DNA from: Pseudoxanthomonas mexicana
Lineage (GTDB): Bacteria; Pseudomonadota; Gammaproteobacteria; Xanthomonadales; Xanthomonadaceae
Reading direction: 5' to 3'
Length of the DNA: 64,000 nucleotides
NCBI RefSeq assembly: GCF_010093385.1
Contig: NZ_PDWV01000006.1
Span: 1-64,000 of the forward strand
Positions 1 to 9,561 of this stretch are shown piece after piece. Made by a program: the position numbers and the translations under genes. Numbering within the stretch: the stretch's first letter is position 1; every line of letters begins with the position of its first letter. The notes below the pieces were generated by a model. The model did no database searches. It was not told the DNA's origin and saw only the letters and a program-made list of their open reading frames with translations.

Positions 1-38
1 GCTCGACCGCGCGGGCTCAAACGGGCATGTTTATGCAG

Positions 39-108
39 GTTCATCCGGGGCTCCTGGGGGCTGGGTTGGCTTCGCAACCCCCATCTTCCAGAGATGCCCC
101 GGATGAAC
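39..108. repeat. Nested inverted repeat (large hairpin)
   Basis: Positions 39-51 and 96-108 are perfect 13-base inverted arms. Inside them a second hairpin has 6-base arms at 63-68 and 75-80 around a six-base loop. It lies just past the stop of the ion-channel gene (minus strand), so it may act as a terminator for that gene, although no T-run follows. It could also be a structured RNA or an intergenic repeat. I do not recognise a known riboswitch. Confidence 0.55.
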
Positions 109-141
109 AACCTACCGAGAGATCACACCTAGGCGGCGGGT

Positions 142-1026
142 TCAGCCCATCGGGACGGGCAGGCGCGCGCCGCAATGGCGGCAGTGCAGGGCGTCGGGGT
201 CGTGGCCCTCCAGGCCGCATTCGGGACAGCCGCGGCGATCGAGGTGGCCGCGCTCGTGGGAGGCTTCGCGCAGGCTGCTGGCCAGTTCGGCGGTGTAGAT
301 GCCGGTGGGCACGGCGATGATGCTGTAACCGATCAGGATCAGCACCGAGGTGATGGCCCTGCCGGCCGTGGTCTGCGGCGCGATGTCGCCGAAGCCGACG
401 GTCGCCATCGTGACGATGGCCCAGTACATGCTGGTGGGAATGCTGGTGAAGCCGTGTTCCGGACCCTCCACCACGTACATCAGTGCGCCGAAGATGACGA
501 CCAGCGTCAGCACCGCGCAGACGAAGACGAAGATCTTGCGCCGGCTTCGCCAGAGCGCGCCCACCAGTTGCCCGCTCTCTTCGACGTACTGGGTCAGCTT
601 CAGGATGCGGAACAGCCGCAGGATGCGCAGGATGCGCACCACCAGCAGGCTCTGCGCACCCGGTACGAGTACCGATATGTAGGTGGGCAGGATCGACAGC
701 AGGTCGATGATGCCCCAGATGCTGACCGCGTAACGCAGCGGGCGGCGGACCGTCGCCAGTCTCAGCACGTATTCCGCGGTGAACAACAGGGTGAAGGCCC
801 ACTCGAGCGCGTACAGGACGCCTGCATGGCGGGCGTGGAAGGCCTGCACGCTGTCCAGCATGATCACGATGACGCTGGCGAGAATCGCCAGCACCAGCGC
901 CAGGTCGAAGTTGCGCGACGGCGGCGTGTCGTGGCGATAGATGATGTCGAACCAGCGCCTTCTCCAGCCCGTGTCGGTGGCGGGATTGAGCTGGGGATCG
1001 GAGAACAGGCGCGGCTGGAACTTCAT
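142..1026 (-). CDS. Voltage-gated potassium/ion channel with C-terminal zinc ribbon
   Basis: This 294-residue inner-membrane protein has the six-helix ion_trans layout. The S4 voltage-sensor helix has regularly spaced arginines (RILRILRLFRILKL, around residue 130). The pore loop carries the selectivity filter TVGFGD (around residue 215), which indicates K+ selectivity. The last 40 residues add a rubredoxin-like zinc ribbon (CPEC ... CRHC), which is less usual for short bacterial channels and may be a cytoplasmic metal-binding or assembly domain. The gene stands alone and diverges from argD across about 115 bases. Channel identity is secure; gating and ion preference are inferred from motifs. 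Confidence 0.9.
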   Translation of the reverse strand: MKFQPRLFSDPQLNPATDTGWRRRWFDIIYRHDTPPSRNFDLALVLAILASVIVIMLDSVQAFHARHAGVLYALEWAFTLLFTAEYVLRLATVRRPLRYAVSIWGIIDLLSILPTYISVLVPGAQSLLVVRILRILRLFRILKLTQYVEESGQLVGALWRSRRKIFVFVCAVLTLVVIFGALMYVVEGPEHGFTSIPTSMYWAIVTMATVGFGDIAPQTTAGRAITSVLILIGYSIIAVPTGIYTAELASSLREASHERGHLDRRGCPECGLEGHDPDALHCRHCGARLPVPMG

Positions 1027-1140
1027 GGGCGCGATGATGCACTAATGGCGACCGTGCGTCCTGCGGGACGGCGGCGCAGATTCCGCCGGTGGTGCCGGCA
1101 TGCGTCACAATACGCCCTCCTTCCTGTTGCCCGTCCGCCC

Positions 1141-2373
1141 ATGAGCGTCTCCACCACCGCCGACCTGCTGGCCCACGGCCAGCGCTATTACCTGCCGGTG
1201 TACCGCCCGCGCGAAGTGATCCTTGAGCGCGGTCAGGGCGCACGCGTCTGGGACAGCGAGGGCCGCGAATACCTGGACCTGTCCGCGGGCATCGCCGTAT
1301 GCGGGCTGGGCCACAACGATCCGGATCTGGTGGCTGCACTCACCGAGCAGGCCGGCAAGCTCTGGCATACCAGCAACGTGTTCTACAGCGAACCGCCACT
1401 GCGATTGGCCGAGGAACTGGTCACCGCGTCGCGCTTCGCCGAACGCGTGTTCCTGTGCAACTCCGGCGCCGAGGCCAACGAGGCCGCGATCAAGCTGGTG
1501 CGCAAGTGGGCGGCATCGCAGGGCCGCGCGCCGGACCAGCGCGTCATCGTGACCTTCCGCGGCAGCTTCCACGGCCGCACGCTGGCCGCGGTCACCGCCA
1601 CCGCGCAACCCAAGTACCAGGAAGGTTACGAGCCCTTGCCCGGCGGCTTCCGCTACGTCGATTTCAACGATGTGACCCAGCTCGAGATCGCCATGTCCTG
1701 CGGCGACGTGGCCGCGGTGATGCTGGAGCCGGTGCAGGGCGAGGGCGGGGTGATGCCGGCCGCGTCCGGTTTCCTGCGCGCGGTGCGCGAGCTGTGCGAC
1801 CACCACGGCGCATTGCTGGTGCTGGACGAGATCCAGGCCGGCATGGGCCGCACCGGCACGCTGTTCGCGCACTGGCAGGATGGCGTGGTGCCCGACATCG
1901 TGACGCTGGCCAAGGCCCTGGGCGGCGGGTTCCCGATCGGTGCGATGCTGGCCGGCCCCAAGGTGGCGCAGGCGATGCAGTTCGGCGCGCATGGCACCAC
2001 CTTCGGCGGCAACCCGCTGGCCGCGGCGGTGGCGCGCGTGGCGCTGCGCAAACTGGCCTCGCCGCAGATCGCCAACAACGTGGCGCGTCAGTCGGCCGCG
2101 CTGCGCAAGGGGCTGGATGCGATGAACGCCGAACTCGGCCTGTTCTCGCAGGTGCGTGGTCGCGGCCTGATGCTGGGCGCCGTGCTCGACGCGAAGTACG
2201 CCGGCCGTGCGGGCGAGGTACTGGACCTGGCCGCCGCGAAGGGCCTGCTGATGCTGCAGGCGGGCCCCGACGTGCTGCGCTTCGTACCGTCGCTGAACAT
2301 CACCGATCAGGAAGTCGGCGAGGGTCTCAGTCGCCTGCACGCAGCGCTGAGGGCGTTCGCGAAGCCGGGCTGA
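1141..2373 (+). CDS. argD: Acetylornithine/succinylornithine aminotransferase
   Basis: A 410-residue class III PLP-dependent aminotransferase that converts N-acetylglutamate semialdehyde and glutamate to N-acetylornithine in arginine synthesis; the same fold can act in lysine synthesis. Visible motifs are the cofactor-contacting NSGAEANEAAIKL, the aspartate of LVLDEIQAGMGRTG, and the Schiff-base lysine in TLAKALGGGFPIGA (around residue 260). The ATG at 1141 gives the usual family length. Its 3' end overlaps the tail of the convergent sensor kinase gene by 47 bases. Ornithine or other omega-amino acid transaminases are alternatives, but length and motifs fit ArgD best. Confidence 0.9.
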   Translation: MSVSTTADLLAHGQRYYLPVYRPREVILERGQGARVWDSEGREYLDLSAGIAVCGLGHNDPDLVAALTEQAGKLWHTSNVFYSEPPLRLAEELVTASRFAERVFLCNSGAEANEAAIKLVRKWAASQGRAPDQRVIVTFRGSFHGRTLAAVTATAQPKYQEGYEPLPGGFRYVDFNDVTQLEIAMSCGDVAAVMLEPVQGEGGVMPAASGFLRAVRELCDHHGALLVLDEIQAGMGRTGTLFAHWQDGVVPDIVTLAKALGGGFPIGAMLAGPKVAQAMQFGAHGTTFGGNPLAAAVARVALRKLASPQIANNVARQSAALRKGLDAMNAELGLFSQVRGRGLMLGAVLDAKYAGRAGEVLDLAAAKGLLMLQAGPDVLRFVPSLNITDQEVGEGLSRLHAALRAFAKPG

Positions 2374-3655
2374 GCCCCGCGCCCTTGCGGAGCGGGAGGT
2401 AGGCCACCGTGCCGTCTTTCTCCTGTTCGAAGCGCAGGTCGATGGCGTGCCGCTCGCACAGCCGGCGCACGATCGACAGGCCCAGCCCGAAGCCCGTGCT
2501 TTCTTCGCCTTTCGCGAAGGGCGCGAAATCGTGCTCACCGACCGCGGCACCCGGATTGGCGATGCGCAGCGCATCGCCGTCGCCCGTGATCGCGATGCGC
2601 CCCGCGCGGGTGTGCGCAAACGCGTTGCCGACCAGGTTGGCGAGCAGGACCTGCAGCACCGGTGCCGGCAGCGTGCTGCCGAGGTCGGTCGCAACGTTCA
2701 CGCTCACCTCAACGGGCTTGCCTTCCAGCAACGGTGATTGCTCGACCACGACACGTTCCAGCAACGGCAGCACGATCGTGTCCGGCACCGCGGCCGGCGA
2801 TTCCTGTTCACGCGCCAGCGCCAGCAGCAGGGCGATGGTCTGCTCAAGGTGCGCGGCCGACTGGCCGATGTGGTCGACACTGGCGCGTGCATCCGCACCC
2901 AGGCCGGGATCGGCGGAAAGCCGTTCGCTGGCGGCGCGGATCACGGTCAGGGGGGTGCGAAGTTCGTGGCTCGCATCGCGGGTGAACTCGCGTTCGCGCT
3001 CCACGAAGGCGCGGATGCGCGCGATCAGATCGTCCAGGCGGCGGGCGAGCAGCCCGACCTCGTCGTCGGGGAAGCCGGCCGCGAAGTGGGGCGGCAGCCG
3101 TTCCGGCGTCGCGTCCCCGACGGCCTCCGCCAGTCGTGAGAGCGGTGCGGTGGTCCGTCGCGCCAGCCAGCCGCCGACCAGCAGCGCGAGCGCCACGGCG
3201 ATCGCGCCGGTCCAGGCCAGCAGCTGCAGCATCTCCGACCGCATCGGCCGGACCGCCAGCAGACCGCTGACCTCGGCGACCAGCCAGGCGCGTGGCGCGG
3301 GCGCGGGAGGATCCAGTGCGCGCAGGTGGTAATGGCGTCCCTGCGTGCCGGCGAACTCCCGGCGCGCCGGCTCCTCGCCAAGCACGTCGCCGATGCCGTC
3401 GGGCAGTGCGTCGGTCCGCTCCACCACGTCCATGAAGCCGTTGCGTGGCGGGGACCAGCGCCCATGCGCGGCGTAGTGCGCCTGTTGCGCCGCGGCTTCG
3501 CGCTCGAGCAGCGTGTCGAACAGCCGGTCTTCGACGGTGTAGACGAAGAGCAGCGCGTAAAGGCCGAACAACATGGCCAGCAACAGCGTGAAGCCGGCGA
3601 ACACCAGCATCAACCGGTTGCGCAACCGTCGACGCGGCAAGGGGGATGCGCTCAT
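2327..3655 (-). CDS. Two-component sensor histidine kinase
   Basis: A 442-residue membrane kinase. It has an N-terminal transmembrane helix (residues about 15-38), a periplasmic domain of about 110 residues, a second helix (about 150-172), a HAMP region, the phospho-acceptor H box FTRDASHELRTPL, an N box NLVGNAFAHT, and a G box GFGLGLSIV. The ATG at 3655 overlaps the stop of the upstream response regulator (ATGA), so the pair is translationally coupled. Overall design resembles QseC/PhoQ-type kinases, but the periplasmic domain gives no clear ligand. The partner is almost certainly the OmpR-type regulator upstream. Confidence 0.88.
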   Translation of the reverse strand: MSASPLPRRRLRNRLMLVFAGFTLLLAMLFGLYALLFVYTVEDRLFDTLLEREAAAQQAHYAAHGRWSPPRNGFMDVVERTDALPDGIGDVLGEEPARREFAGTQGRHYHLRALDPPAPAPRAWLVAEVSGLLAVRPMRSEMLQLLAWTGAIAVALALLVGGWLARRTTAPLSRLAEAVGDATPERLPPHFAAGFPDDEVGLLARRLDDLIARIRAFVEREREFTRDASHELRTPLTVIRAASERLSADPGLGADARASVDHIGQSAAHLEQTIALLLALAREQESPAAVPDTIVLPLLERVVVEQSPLLEGKPVEVSVNVATDLGSTLPAPVLQVLLANLVGNAFAHTRAGRIAITGDGDALRIANPGAAVGEHDFAPFAKGEESTGFGLGLSIVRRLCERHAIDLRFEQEKDGTVAYLPLRKGAGLSPASRTPSALRAGD

Positions 3656-4341
3656 GCGTCGGCCTGCAGGCGGAAGCCTACGCCGTGCACGGTCTTCAGC
3701 ATCGGCGTGGCGAACGGTTTGTCCAGCGCCTGGCGCAGCAGGTAGAGATGCGTGCGCAGCGGATCGGAGTCCGGCGGCGCATCGCCCCACAGGCGCTGGA
3801 TCAGTTCGCTGCGCGTCAGCGTGCGCGGCCATGCTTCGGCCAGGGCGAGCAGGATCTGGTAGGCGGTCTGGTGCAGGTCGAGCGGCCTGTCCTGGCGCGC
3901 CGCCTGGCCCTGCCGGCGGTCGATGCGCAGGGTGCCGATCCGCAGCACGTGCGTCTCGCCGCTGCGGTGGCGGACGGTCAGCGCCTGGCAGCGCGCGAGC
4001 AGTTCCGCACCGGCGAACGGCTTGACCAGATAGTCGTCGGCGCCGGCGCGGAAGCCCTGCAGTTTGTCCTCGAGCGCATCGCGCGCGGTCAGCATCAGCA
4101 CCGGGACATGCCGATCGGCGTGCGTACGCAGGCGCTCGCATAGGCGCAGGCCATCGAGTCCGGGCAGGCCCACGTCGAGCACCAGCACGTCGGGGGGCGC
4201 GTCGAGTGCCATCTGCAATCCGGCCAGGCCGTCCGAGGCGAACTCGACCGCCATGCCGGCGTCGGCGAACAGCCGCTGCAGCTGCGCCCGCAGCAGCGCG
4301 TTGTCTTCGATCACCAGGATACGGGCCGCCGGTGCCGCCAT
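3652..4341 (-). CDS. OmpR/PhoB-family response regulator
   Basis: 229 residues. The receiver domain (1-120) shows the acidic pair in ILVIEDN, the phospho-acceptor aspartate in VLVLDVGLPGLDG (around residue 55), and the conserved lysine in YLVKPF. The C-terminal winged-helix domain (about 130-225) ends with HGVGFRL, typical of the OmpR/PhoB class. It lies 3 bases after the DJ-1 gene and overlaps the kinase gene, so all three form one minus-strand operon. Targets are unknown; autoregulation of the operon including the DJ-1 gene is plausible. Confidence 0.9.
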   Translation of the reverse strand: MAAPAARILVIEDNALLRAQLQRLFADAGMAVEFASDGLAGLQMALDAPPDVLVLDVGLPGLDGLRLCERLRTHADRHVPVLMLTARDALEDKLQGFRAGADDYLVKPFAGAELLARCQALTVRHRSGETHVLRIGTLRIDRRQGQAARQDRPLDLHQTAYQILLALAEAWPRTLTRSELIQRLWGDAPPDSDPLRTHLYLLRQALDKPFATPMLKTVHGVGFRLQADA

Positions 4342-4344
4342 CGT

Positions 4345-5469
4345 TCAGCCGTCGATGCGTTGCAGGAGGGCCTTAGCTTCGGCCATGTCCGGCTTGCCCG
4401 CCAGCACCTGGCGCACCAGCGATTTCGCCTGCTCCCGTTCGCCCAGGCGCAGATGCGCTTCGGCGGCGCCGAGTCTCAATTCCGGCTGCGGCATGTACGG
4501 CAACGCCAGCTGCATCAGCTGCAGGGCGTGGCGCACGTCCTCGTCGCGGGTCGCGGCCTGTGCCTGGTAGTACCCGAGCATGCCGAGCAGGTCCACGTGG
4601 TAGCGCGCGCCATCGGTCGCGAGTGCGGTGGCGGCGGCACCCACGTCGCCAGCACGCACCTGCGCCGCGAGACCCATCGTCAGTTCGTCGCGCCACGGCG
4701 TCCGCGACACCGGCGTGCGCCCCGTGGCACGGATGATGGCGTCCGCGACGCCGGGGGTGGAATACGGATTCTGCCCGGTGACCAGGCGGCCATCCACGAC
4801 GACCTTCGCCATCATCAGCGGCGCTTCCTGCCACTGCGCACCACGCGCGCGCATACGGTCCTCGAGCAGCCACGGAAACTCCTTCGCCCAGCGCTTGCCG
4901 AAGACCGCTTCTTCCTCGTTGGTGAATCCGGTCAACGCCTTGCCCTGCACCAGGGGTGTGCCATCGCGCAGGCGCACGTCGGCCAGGGCGGCCGGTCCGT
5001 GGCAGACCGCGCCGATCACCACGCCGCGTTCGTAGGCATCGCCCAGCAGCGTGGTCAGTGCGGTGTCGCGCGGCAGGTCGAACATCGCGCCCTTGCCGCC
5101 GACCACGTAGATCGCCGCGTAGTCCTCGGCCTTCACCTGGTCCGTCCTGCGCGTGGCGGCCAGCATGCGCGTGGCCTCCGTGTCGGCGAGCAGGGCAGCG
5201 TTGAAGGGTTGTTGCGGGTCGTATCTGTCGGCCTCCACAGCGCCGCCCTGCGGGCTGGCGATATCGATGGCGAAGCCGTTGGCCTGGAAGATCAGCCAGG
5301 CCTGCGAAAGCTCATCGAACTCGTAACCGGGGCGGGTCTTGCCCTGGTCGCGGCCCTCGCCGCTGACGACGATCAGGATCCTGTCCGCCTTCGCCGCGTG
5401 CAGCGGTGTGGCGACGGTGGCCAGCAGGAGTGCGCAGGCCAGGTGGAACGTGCGTGACATGAAGCGCAT
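4345..5469 (-). CDS. Secreted DJ-1/PfpI-family protein with helical C-terminal extension
   Basis: A 374-residue protein with an N-terminal signal peptide ending near HAA. A class I glutamine-amidotransferase-like DJ-1/PfpI domain (about 25-245) contains the nucleophile elbow GAVCHGPAAL, so the catalytic Cys is present. Hsp31-like members act as glyoxalase, deglycase or chaperone. The last 120 residues look like TPR-type helices (LGAAEAHLRLGEREQAKSLV) and are unusual for the family. I chose the ATG at 5469, which has GGAG 10 bases upstream; another ATG lies in frame at 5460. First gene of an operon with a two-component system. Periplasmic location is inferred. Confidence 0.8.
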   Translation of the reverse strand: MRFMSRTFHLACALLLATVATPLHAAKADRILIVVSGEGRDQGKTRPGYEFDELSQAWLIFQANGFAIDIASPQGGAVEADRYDPQQPFNAALLADTEATRMLAATRRTDQVKAEDYAAIYVVGGKGAMFDLPRDTALTTLLGDAYERGVVIGAVCHGPAALADVRLRDGTPLVQGKALTGFTNEEEAVFGKRWAKEFPWLLEDRMRARGAQWQEAPLMMAKVVVDGRLVTGQNPYSTPGVADAIIRATGRTPVSRTPWRDELTMGLAAQVRAGDVGAAATALATDGARYHVDLLGMLGYYQAQAATRDEDVRHALQLMQLALPYMPQPELRLGAAEAHLRLGEREQAKSLVRQVLAGKPDMAEAKALLQRIDG

Positions 5470-5539
5470 GACGACGGTTCTCCGGTGGAGGGACACCAGT
5501 GTCCGGCCGTCGGATCAATCAAGGTTCAAACCAGGCCGA

Positions 5540-6169
5540 TCACCAGCCGGTCTGGGGGCCGAAGGCATAGCGCTTCAGCGCCTTGCCCAGCGTGCGTCCG
5601 TCGGTGACGGTCTCTGCGTGCAGACCGGCCTCGCGTGCGCCCTGCACGTTGGAGAACCTGTCGTCGACGAACAGTGTGCTGGCGGCGTCCCAGCCGAGCA
5701 GCTCCAGCGCATGCGCAAAGGTGGCCGGTGCCGGCTTGCGACGCTGCAGGCCGCCGCTGGTCAGCACCCGGCCTTCGATCCGCGCTGCCAGCGGCGCGAC
5801 GATGCGCGGGATGGCCTGCGTCATCATGGCCCCGTTGTTGGTCAGCACGCCCATCGCCACGTCCGGGTGCAGTGCGGTGACACGGGTCAGCACATCGTCC
5901 ATGGCCGTGCTGCCGGCCATCCGCGAGGCGATCCATGCATCCTCGTCGATGGCGGCACCGATCCCTTCGCCGATCCGGCGCAGGTACGTCGCCGTGTCGA
6001 CGCGGCCGCTGTCGTACTCAACTTCCAGCCCCGATACGAACAGCACCTCGCGCACGCGCTCATGCGCGCAGCCGGCATGCGCCGCGAGGTGTGCGATCCG
6101 GACGTCGTGCCGGTAGTGCGCCAGGACGCCGTCGAAATCGAACAGCACCTGGTGGATCCGCGGCTTCAT
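5540..6169 (-). CDS. HAD-superfamily hydrolase
   Basis: A 209-residue haloacid-dehalogenase-type phosphatase. Motif I is FDFDGVL near the N terminus, motif II the TNNG segment (around residue 110), motif III the lysine in RRKPAP, and motif IV VDDRFSN. The helical cap between motifs I and II is of the small alpha type, as in YihX-like sugar-phosphate phosphatases. Its start overlaps the stop of hemL (ATGA-type), so the two are co-transcribed. The substrate cannot be read from sequence. Confidence 0.85.
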   Translation of the reverse strand: MKPRIHQVLFDFDGVLAHYRHDVRIAHLAAHAGCAHERVREVLFVSGLEVEYDSGRVDTATYLRRIGEGIGAAIDEDAWIASRMAGSTAMDDVLTRVTALHPDVAMGVLTNNGAMMTQAIPRIVAPLAARIEGRVLTSGGLQRRKPAPATFAHALELLGWDAASTLFVDDRFSNVQGAREAGLHAETVTDGRTLGKALKRYAFGPQTGW

Positions 6170-7458
6170 CCCGCGGCAACCACCTTGAAGGCCTCGCGGG
6201 CGGCGGAAATCGTCGCGTCGATGACGTCAGGCGTGTGCGCGCTGGACATGAAGCCGGCTTCGAACGCCGACGGTGCCAGGTACACGCCGCGCTCCAGCAT
6301 TGCGTGGAAGAAACGATTGAACGCCGCGGTGTCGCAGGCCACGGCCTGGGCGTAGGTATCGACCTGCTGGTCGGTGAAGAACAGCCCGAACATCGCGCCC
6401 ACGCGGGTGGTGGTCAGCGGCACGCCGGCGTCGCGCGCGGCAGCCTCCATGCCTTCGCACAGCGCTGCCGTCGCGGCAGCGAGCCCGTCGTGGAAACCCG
6501 GCGCCTGGATCAGCCCCAGCATCGCCAGGCCGGCCGCCATCGCCACCGGATTGCCGCTCAGCGTGCCGGCCTGGTAGATCGGACCGGCCGGCGCGATCTG
6601 CTGCATCAGCTCGCGACGCCCGCCATAGGCGCCCACCGGCATGCCGCCGCCGATGATCTTGCCGAAGGTGGTCAGGTCCGGCGTGATGCCGTAGTGCACC
6701 TGCGCGCCGCCCAGCGCCACGCGGAAGCCGGTCATCACTTCGTCGAAGATCAGCAGCGCGCCATGCTGCGTGCACAGGGCGCGCAGATGCTGCAGGTAGC
6801 CTTCGCGCGGGGGCAGGCAGTTGGCGTTGCCGACGACGGGCTCGATGATCAGGCAGGCGATCTCGCTGCCGTACTGCTCGAACAGTGCGGTCGCGCCATC
6901 GAAATTGTTGTAGCTCAGCGTCAGCGTCAGTTCGCTCAGCCCTGCCGGCACGCCGGGCGAGGTGGGCACGCCCAGCGTCAGCATGCCGCTGCCGGCCTTC
7001 ACCAGGAACGAGTCGCCGTGGCCGTGGTAGCAGCCTTCGAACTTGACGATGCGGTTGCGGCCGGTGGCGCCGCGCGCCAGCCGGATCGCCGACAGCGTGG
7101 CCTCGGTGCCCGAGTTGACCATGCGCACCATCTCGCACGACGGCACCAGGCGCGTGATCGTTTCCGCCATCGTCACTTCGGCCGGGCAGGGCGCGCCGTA
7201 CGACAGACCGTTCTGGATGGCTGCCTGCACCGCCTCGCGCACAGCCGGATGGTTGTGGCCGACGATCATCGGGCCCCAGGAGCCGACGTAGTCGATGTAG
7301 CGGTTGCCGTCGACGTCATGCAGGTACGCGCCGTCCGCGCGCTGCACGAAGAACGGCTCGCCTCCCACCGACTTGAACGCGCGCACCGGCGAATTGACGC
7401 CGCCGGGCAGCAACTGCTGGGCGCGGGCGAAGAGGGCGTGGGACTGGTCGTGGTTCAT
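6166..7458 (-). CDS. hemL: Glutamate-1-semialdehyde 2,1-aminomutase
   Basis: A 430-residue PLP enzyme that turns glutamate-1-semialdehyde into 5-aminolevulinate, the first committed porphyrin precursor in the C5 pathway. Diagnostic segments are the N-terminal [18 protein letters not shown], the cofactor region [28 protein letters not shown], and the PLP lysine in [18 protein letters not shown] start at the ATG at 7458, which gives standard length; an upstream in-frame extension is non-conserved. The following HAD gene overlaps by 4 bases. A REP palindrome lies between this gene and thiE. Confidence 0.96.
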   Translation of the reverse strand: MNHDQSHALFARAQQLLPGGVNSPVRAFKSVGGEPFFVQRADGAYLHDVDGNRYIDYVGSWGPMIVGHNHPAVREAVQAAIQNGLSYGAPCPAEVTMAETITRLVPSCEMVRMVNSGTEATLSAIRLARGATGRNRIVKFEGCYHGHGDSFLVKAGSGMLTLGVPTSPGVPAGLSELTLTLSYNNFDGATALFEQYGSEIACLIIEPVVGNANCLPPREGYLQHLRALCTQHGALLIFDEVMTGFRVALGGAQVHYGITPDLTTFGKIIGGGMPVGAYGGRRELMQQIAPAGPIYQAGTLSGNPVAMAAGLAMLGLIQAPGFHDGLAAATAALCEGMEAAARDAGVPLTTTRVGAMFGLFFTDQQVDTYAQAVACDTAAFNRFFHAMLERGVYLAPSAFEAGFMSSAHTPDVIDATISAAREAFKVVAAG

Positions 7459-7486
7459 GGGGATTCCAGGGAGTAGGGGGTCGTCC

Positions 7487-7571
7487 TGTGGGAGCGGTGC
7501 CGGCATGCCGGCACCGGTAAGTCGCGATGGGCCACCATCGGCCCATCATCGCGACTTACGTCGCTCCCACA
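7487..7571. repeat. REP-type palindrome (GTGG class)
   Basis: TGTGGGAGC at the left is mirrored by GCTCCCACA at the right, with inner inverted GTCGCGATG/CATCGCGAC and a GGGCC-type tip. It matches the GTAG/GTGG REPs common between genes in Xanthomonadaceae and sits between thiE and hemL. Confidence 0.75.
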
Positions 7572-7581
7572 ACAGCGGTGG

Positions 7582-8220
7582 TCAGCGGCTTTCGAAGCGC
7601 TGCCGGTAGGCGAGCGCCGCAGCCACCGGATCGGCTGCCTCGAACACGCCGCCGATCACGGCGACCAGGTCGGCGCCCGCGGCCACCAGCGGGCCCATAT
7701 TGTCCGGCGTTATGCCGCCTATCGCCACCCGGGGGACGCCCAGCGCGGCGGCTTCCGCCAGCAGGGCAGGCTTGGCGCGGCGCGTGGTGACCTTGCTGGT
7801 GGTCGGGAAGAAGGCGCCGAACGCCACGTAGCTGGCGCCAGCGGCGACGGCACGTTCGGCCCGCGCATGCGCGTCGTAGCAGGACGCTCCGATGATGGCC
7901 TGGGTACCGAGTTGCGTCCTTGCGGCGGCAATGTCGCCATCCTCTTCGCCCAGATGCACGCCTGCGGCACCGATCGCCGCAGCCAGCGCCACGTCGTCGT
8001 TGATGATCAGGGGCACGCACACCTCCCTGCACAAGGCCTGCAGTCCGGCGGCCTGGACGAGGCGGAGATCGGGACCGGCGCCCTTCTGCCGATACTGCAG
8101 CCAGGTCGCCTGCGGCAGCACCGCGGCCACGCGCGCCAGCAGGCGGGCGGTATTCGGCTCCTCCGGGGTGATCAGGTACAGCCCGCGGGCGGTGCGGACG
8201 GTGGGCGGCAGGGGTGTCAT
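7582..8220 (-). CDS. thiE: Thiamine-phosphate synthase
   Basis: A 212-residue TIM-barrel enzyme that joins hydroxymethylpyrimidine pyrophosphate and thiazole phosphate to make thiamine phosphate. Recognisable segments are the substrate-binding WLQYRQKG near residue 40, [18 protein letters not shown], the pyrophosphate loop [21 protein letters not shown], and AIGGITPDN. The ATG at 8220 gives the normal family length; a longer upstream open frame overlaps the divergent rubredoxin gene and is not needed. No TPP riboswitch-like leader is evident. Confidence 0.94.
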   Translation of the reverse strand: MTPLPPTVRTARGLYLITPEEPNTARLLARVAAVLPQATWLQYRQKGAGPDLRLVQAAGLQALCREVCVPLIINDDVALAAAIGAAGVHLGEEDGDIAAARTQLGTQAIIGASCYDAHARAERAVAAGASYVAFGAFFPTTSKVTTRRAKPALLAEAAALGVPRVAIGGITPDNMGPLVAAGADLVAVIGGVFEAADPVAAALAYRQRFESR

Positions 8221-8286
8221 CGTCGAACTTCCGGTGCGTGGGCGGCGATGGGACAATGGCCGCCTCTCCAACCCGGCATTATCCCC

Positions 8287-8478
8287 GTGACCGACGCCAC
8301 CGCCACCCTCTACCGCAGCTGGATGTGCGTGGTCTGCGGCTTCATCTACAGCGAAGCCGACGGCCTGCCGGAAGAAGGCATCGCCCCGGGCACGCGATGG
8401 GAAGACATCCCGGACGACTGGACCTGCCCCGACTGCGGCGTGGGCAAGGACGATTTCGAGATGGTGGAGCTGGATTGA
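8287..8478 (+). CDS. Rubredoxin
   Basis: A 63-residue one-iron electron carrier with both CxxC iron-binding knuckles (CVVCGF and CPDCGVGK) and the aromatic and acidic core ([11 protein letters not shown]). The start is GTG at 8287; no ATG fits. The start lies 66 bases from the divergent thiE start, so both promoters must overlap there. A REP pair follows. Rubredoxins of this size usually pass electrons to alkane hydroxylases or oxidative-stress reductases; no such partner is adjacent. Confidence 0.93.
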   Translation: MTDATATLYRSWMCVVCGFIYSEADGLPEEGIAPGTRWEDIPDDWTCPDCGVGKDDFEMVELD

Positions 8479-8491
8479 TTTTCCGGGGCAC

Positions 8492-8650
8492 TGTAGGAGC
8501 GACGTGAGTCGCGACCGCATGGATCGGGCGTCCTTGCGGCGGCATGAGCCATGACGTGCTTCCATCAACGCGCTTCGGTGGTTTGACACGCGCGCGACCG
8601 CAGTTCGATGGAAGGGACTTTCCGCGGTCGCGACTTGCGTCGCTCCTACA
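8492..8650. repeat. Paired REP palindromes (GTAG class)
   Basis: TGTAGGAGCGACG followed by GTCGCGACCG at the left end is mirrored by CGGTCGCGAC and CGTCGCTCCTACA at the right end (8641-8650). The roughly 90-base spacer codes for nothing convincing. This is the inverted REP pair arrangement (BIME-like), placed between the convergent rubredoxin and SirB1 genes. Confidence 0.8.
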
Positions 8651-8674
8651 ACGGCGTCGGCAGGCGCTGCGCGT

Positions 8675-9523
8675 TCAATGCATCCGCGACGTGCGCGCCG
8701 CGTTGAGTTCGATCAGTTGTTCGCGCAGTTCCGCGGCGTCCTTCGCGTCCGGCGACAGCTGCAGATAGCGCGCCAGGTCGCGTTGCGCGCCGGCGCGGTA
8801 ATCCATCTTCAGGTACGCCAGTCCGCGGTCACGCAGGGCGTCGGGCTGGTCGGGCGTCAGCTTGAGCACGCGGTCGGCGCTGCGAGCGGCCCGGTCCCAT
8901 TCCTCGCGTTCGGCGTAGACGCCGTGCAGGTTGCGCAGCGTGCGCACCAGGATGGCGCGGTGCGAGGCCGGGTTGAGGATGTGCAGCAGCGCGGCATCGT
9001 CGGGGATGTCGCCGCCCAGATGGGGCTTGGCGCGTTCGCGCAGCTCATCCACGCCGAGCGGGCGGCCACCGTTGAAGGGGTCCATCACCAGCAGGCCGTC
9101 GTCCACCGGCAGGCGCACCAGGAAGTGGCCGGGGAACGACACGCCATCCAGCGGCACGCCCAGCCGCCGCGCGACTTCCATCTGCACCATCGCCAGCGAC
9201 ACCGGATTACCGAGGCGGCGCTCGAACACCTCGTTGAGGTAGCTGTTGCGCGGATCGTAGTACTCGTCGTGGTTGCCGGTGTAGCCCAGTTCGTCGAACA
9301 GATGGCGGTTGATGGCGGCCATCTTCAGCGGCCACGGTTCGATCGTGGCGATCTCGTGGCGCAGGTGCTCGGCGTGGCTCTGGACCAGCGTGTCGTAGAG
9401 GTCGGGGTCCAGGTCGGGATACTCGTCGCGTGCGATCAGCAGCGCGGTTTCCAGCAGCGGCACCGTGTCATCGGGCTGGCTGGCCAACGCATTCCATTCC
9501 GGCAATGTCAGTCGATCCCCCAT
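8675..9523 (-). CDS. SirB1-family protein (transglutaminase-like fold plus TPR)
   Basis: 282 residues. The central part, [19 protein letters not shown], is the hallmark of the SirB1 transglutaminase-like domain, followed by FPGHFLVRL, which carries the conserved histidine. The catalytic cysteine of true transglutaminases is not evident, as is common in this family. C-terminal residues about 200-270 form tetratricopeptide repeats ([19 protein letters not shown]). In other bacteria the gene lies near prmC/hemK, but not here. Cytoplasmic; function unproven. Confidence 0.85.
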   Translation of the reverse strand: MGDRLTLPEWNALASQPDDTVPLLETALLIARDEYPDLDPDLYDTLVQSHAEHLRHEIATIEPWPLKMAAINRHLFDELGYTGNHDEYYDPRNSYLNEVFERRLGNPVSLAMVQMEVARRLGVPLDGVSFPGHFLVRLPVDDGLLVMDPFNGGRPLGVDELRERAKPHLGGDIPDDAALLHILNPASHRAILVRTLRNLHGVYAEREEWDRAARSADRVLKLTPDQPDALRDRGLAYLKMDYRAGAQRDLARYLQLSPDAKDAAELREQLIELNAARTSRMH

Positions 9524-9561
9524 GCGGACAGACTGGGGCCAATTCCGCCGCGAATCAAGCC

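Noticed and set aside
175-1140. Upstream extension of argD over the ion-channel gene
   Set aside because: It is antisense to the ion channel and has no similarity to ArgD; ATG 1141 gives the right length.
8221-8286. A TPP riboswitch ahead of thiE
   Set aside because: The gap to rubredoxin is only 66 bases and lacks the conserved CUGAGA-type core.
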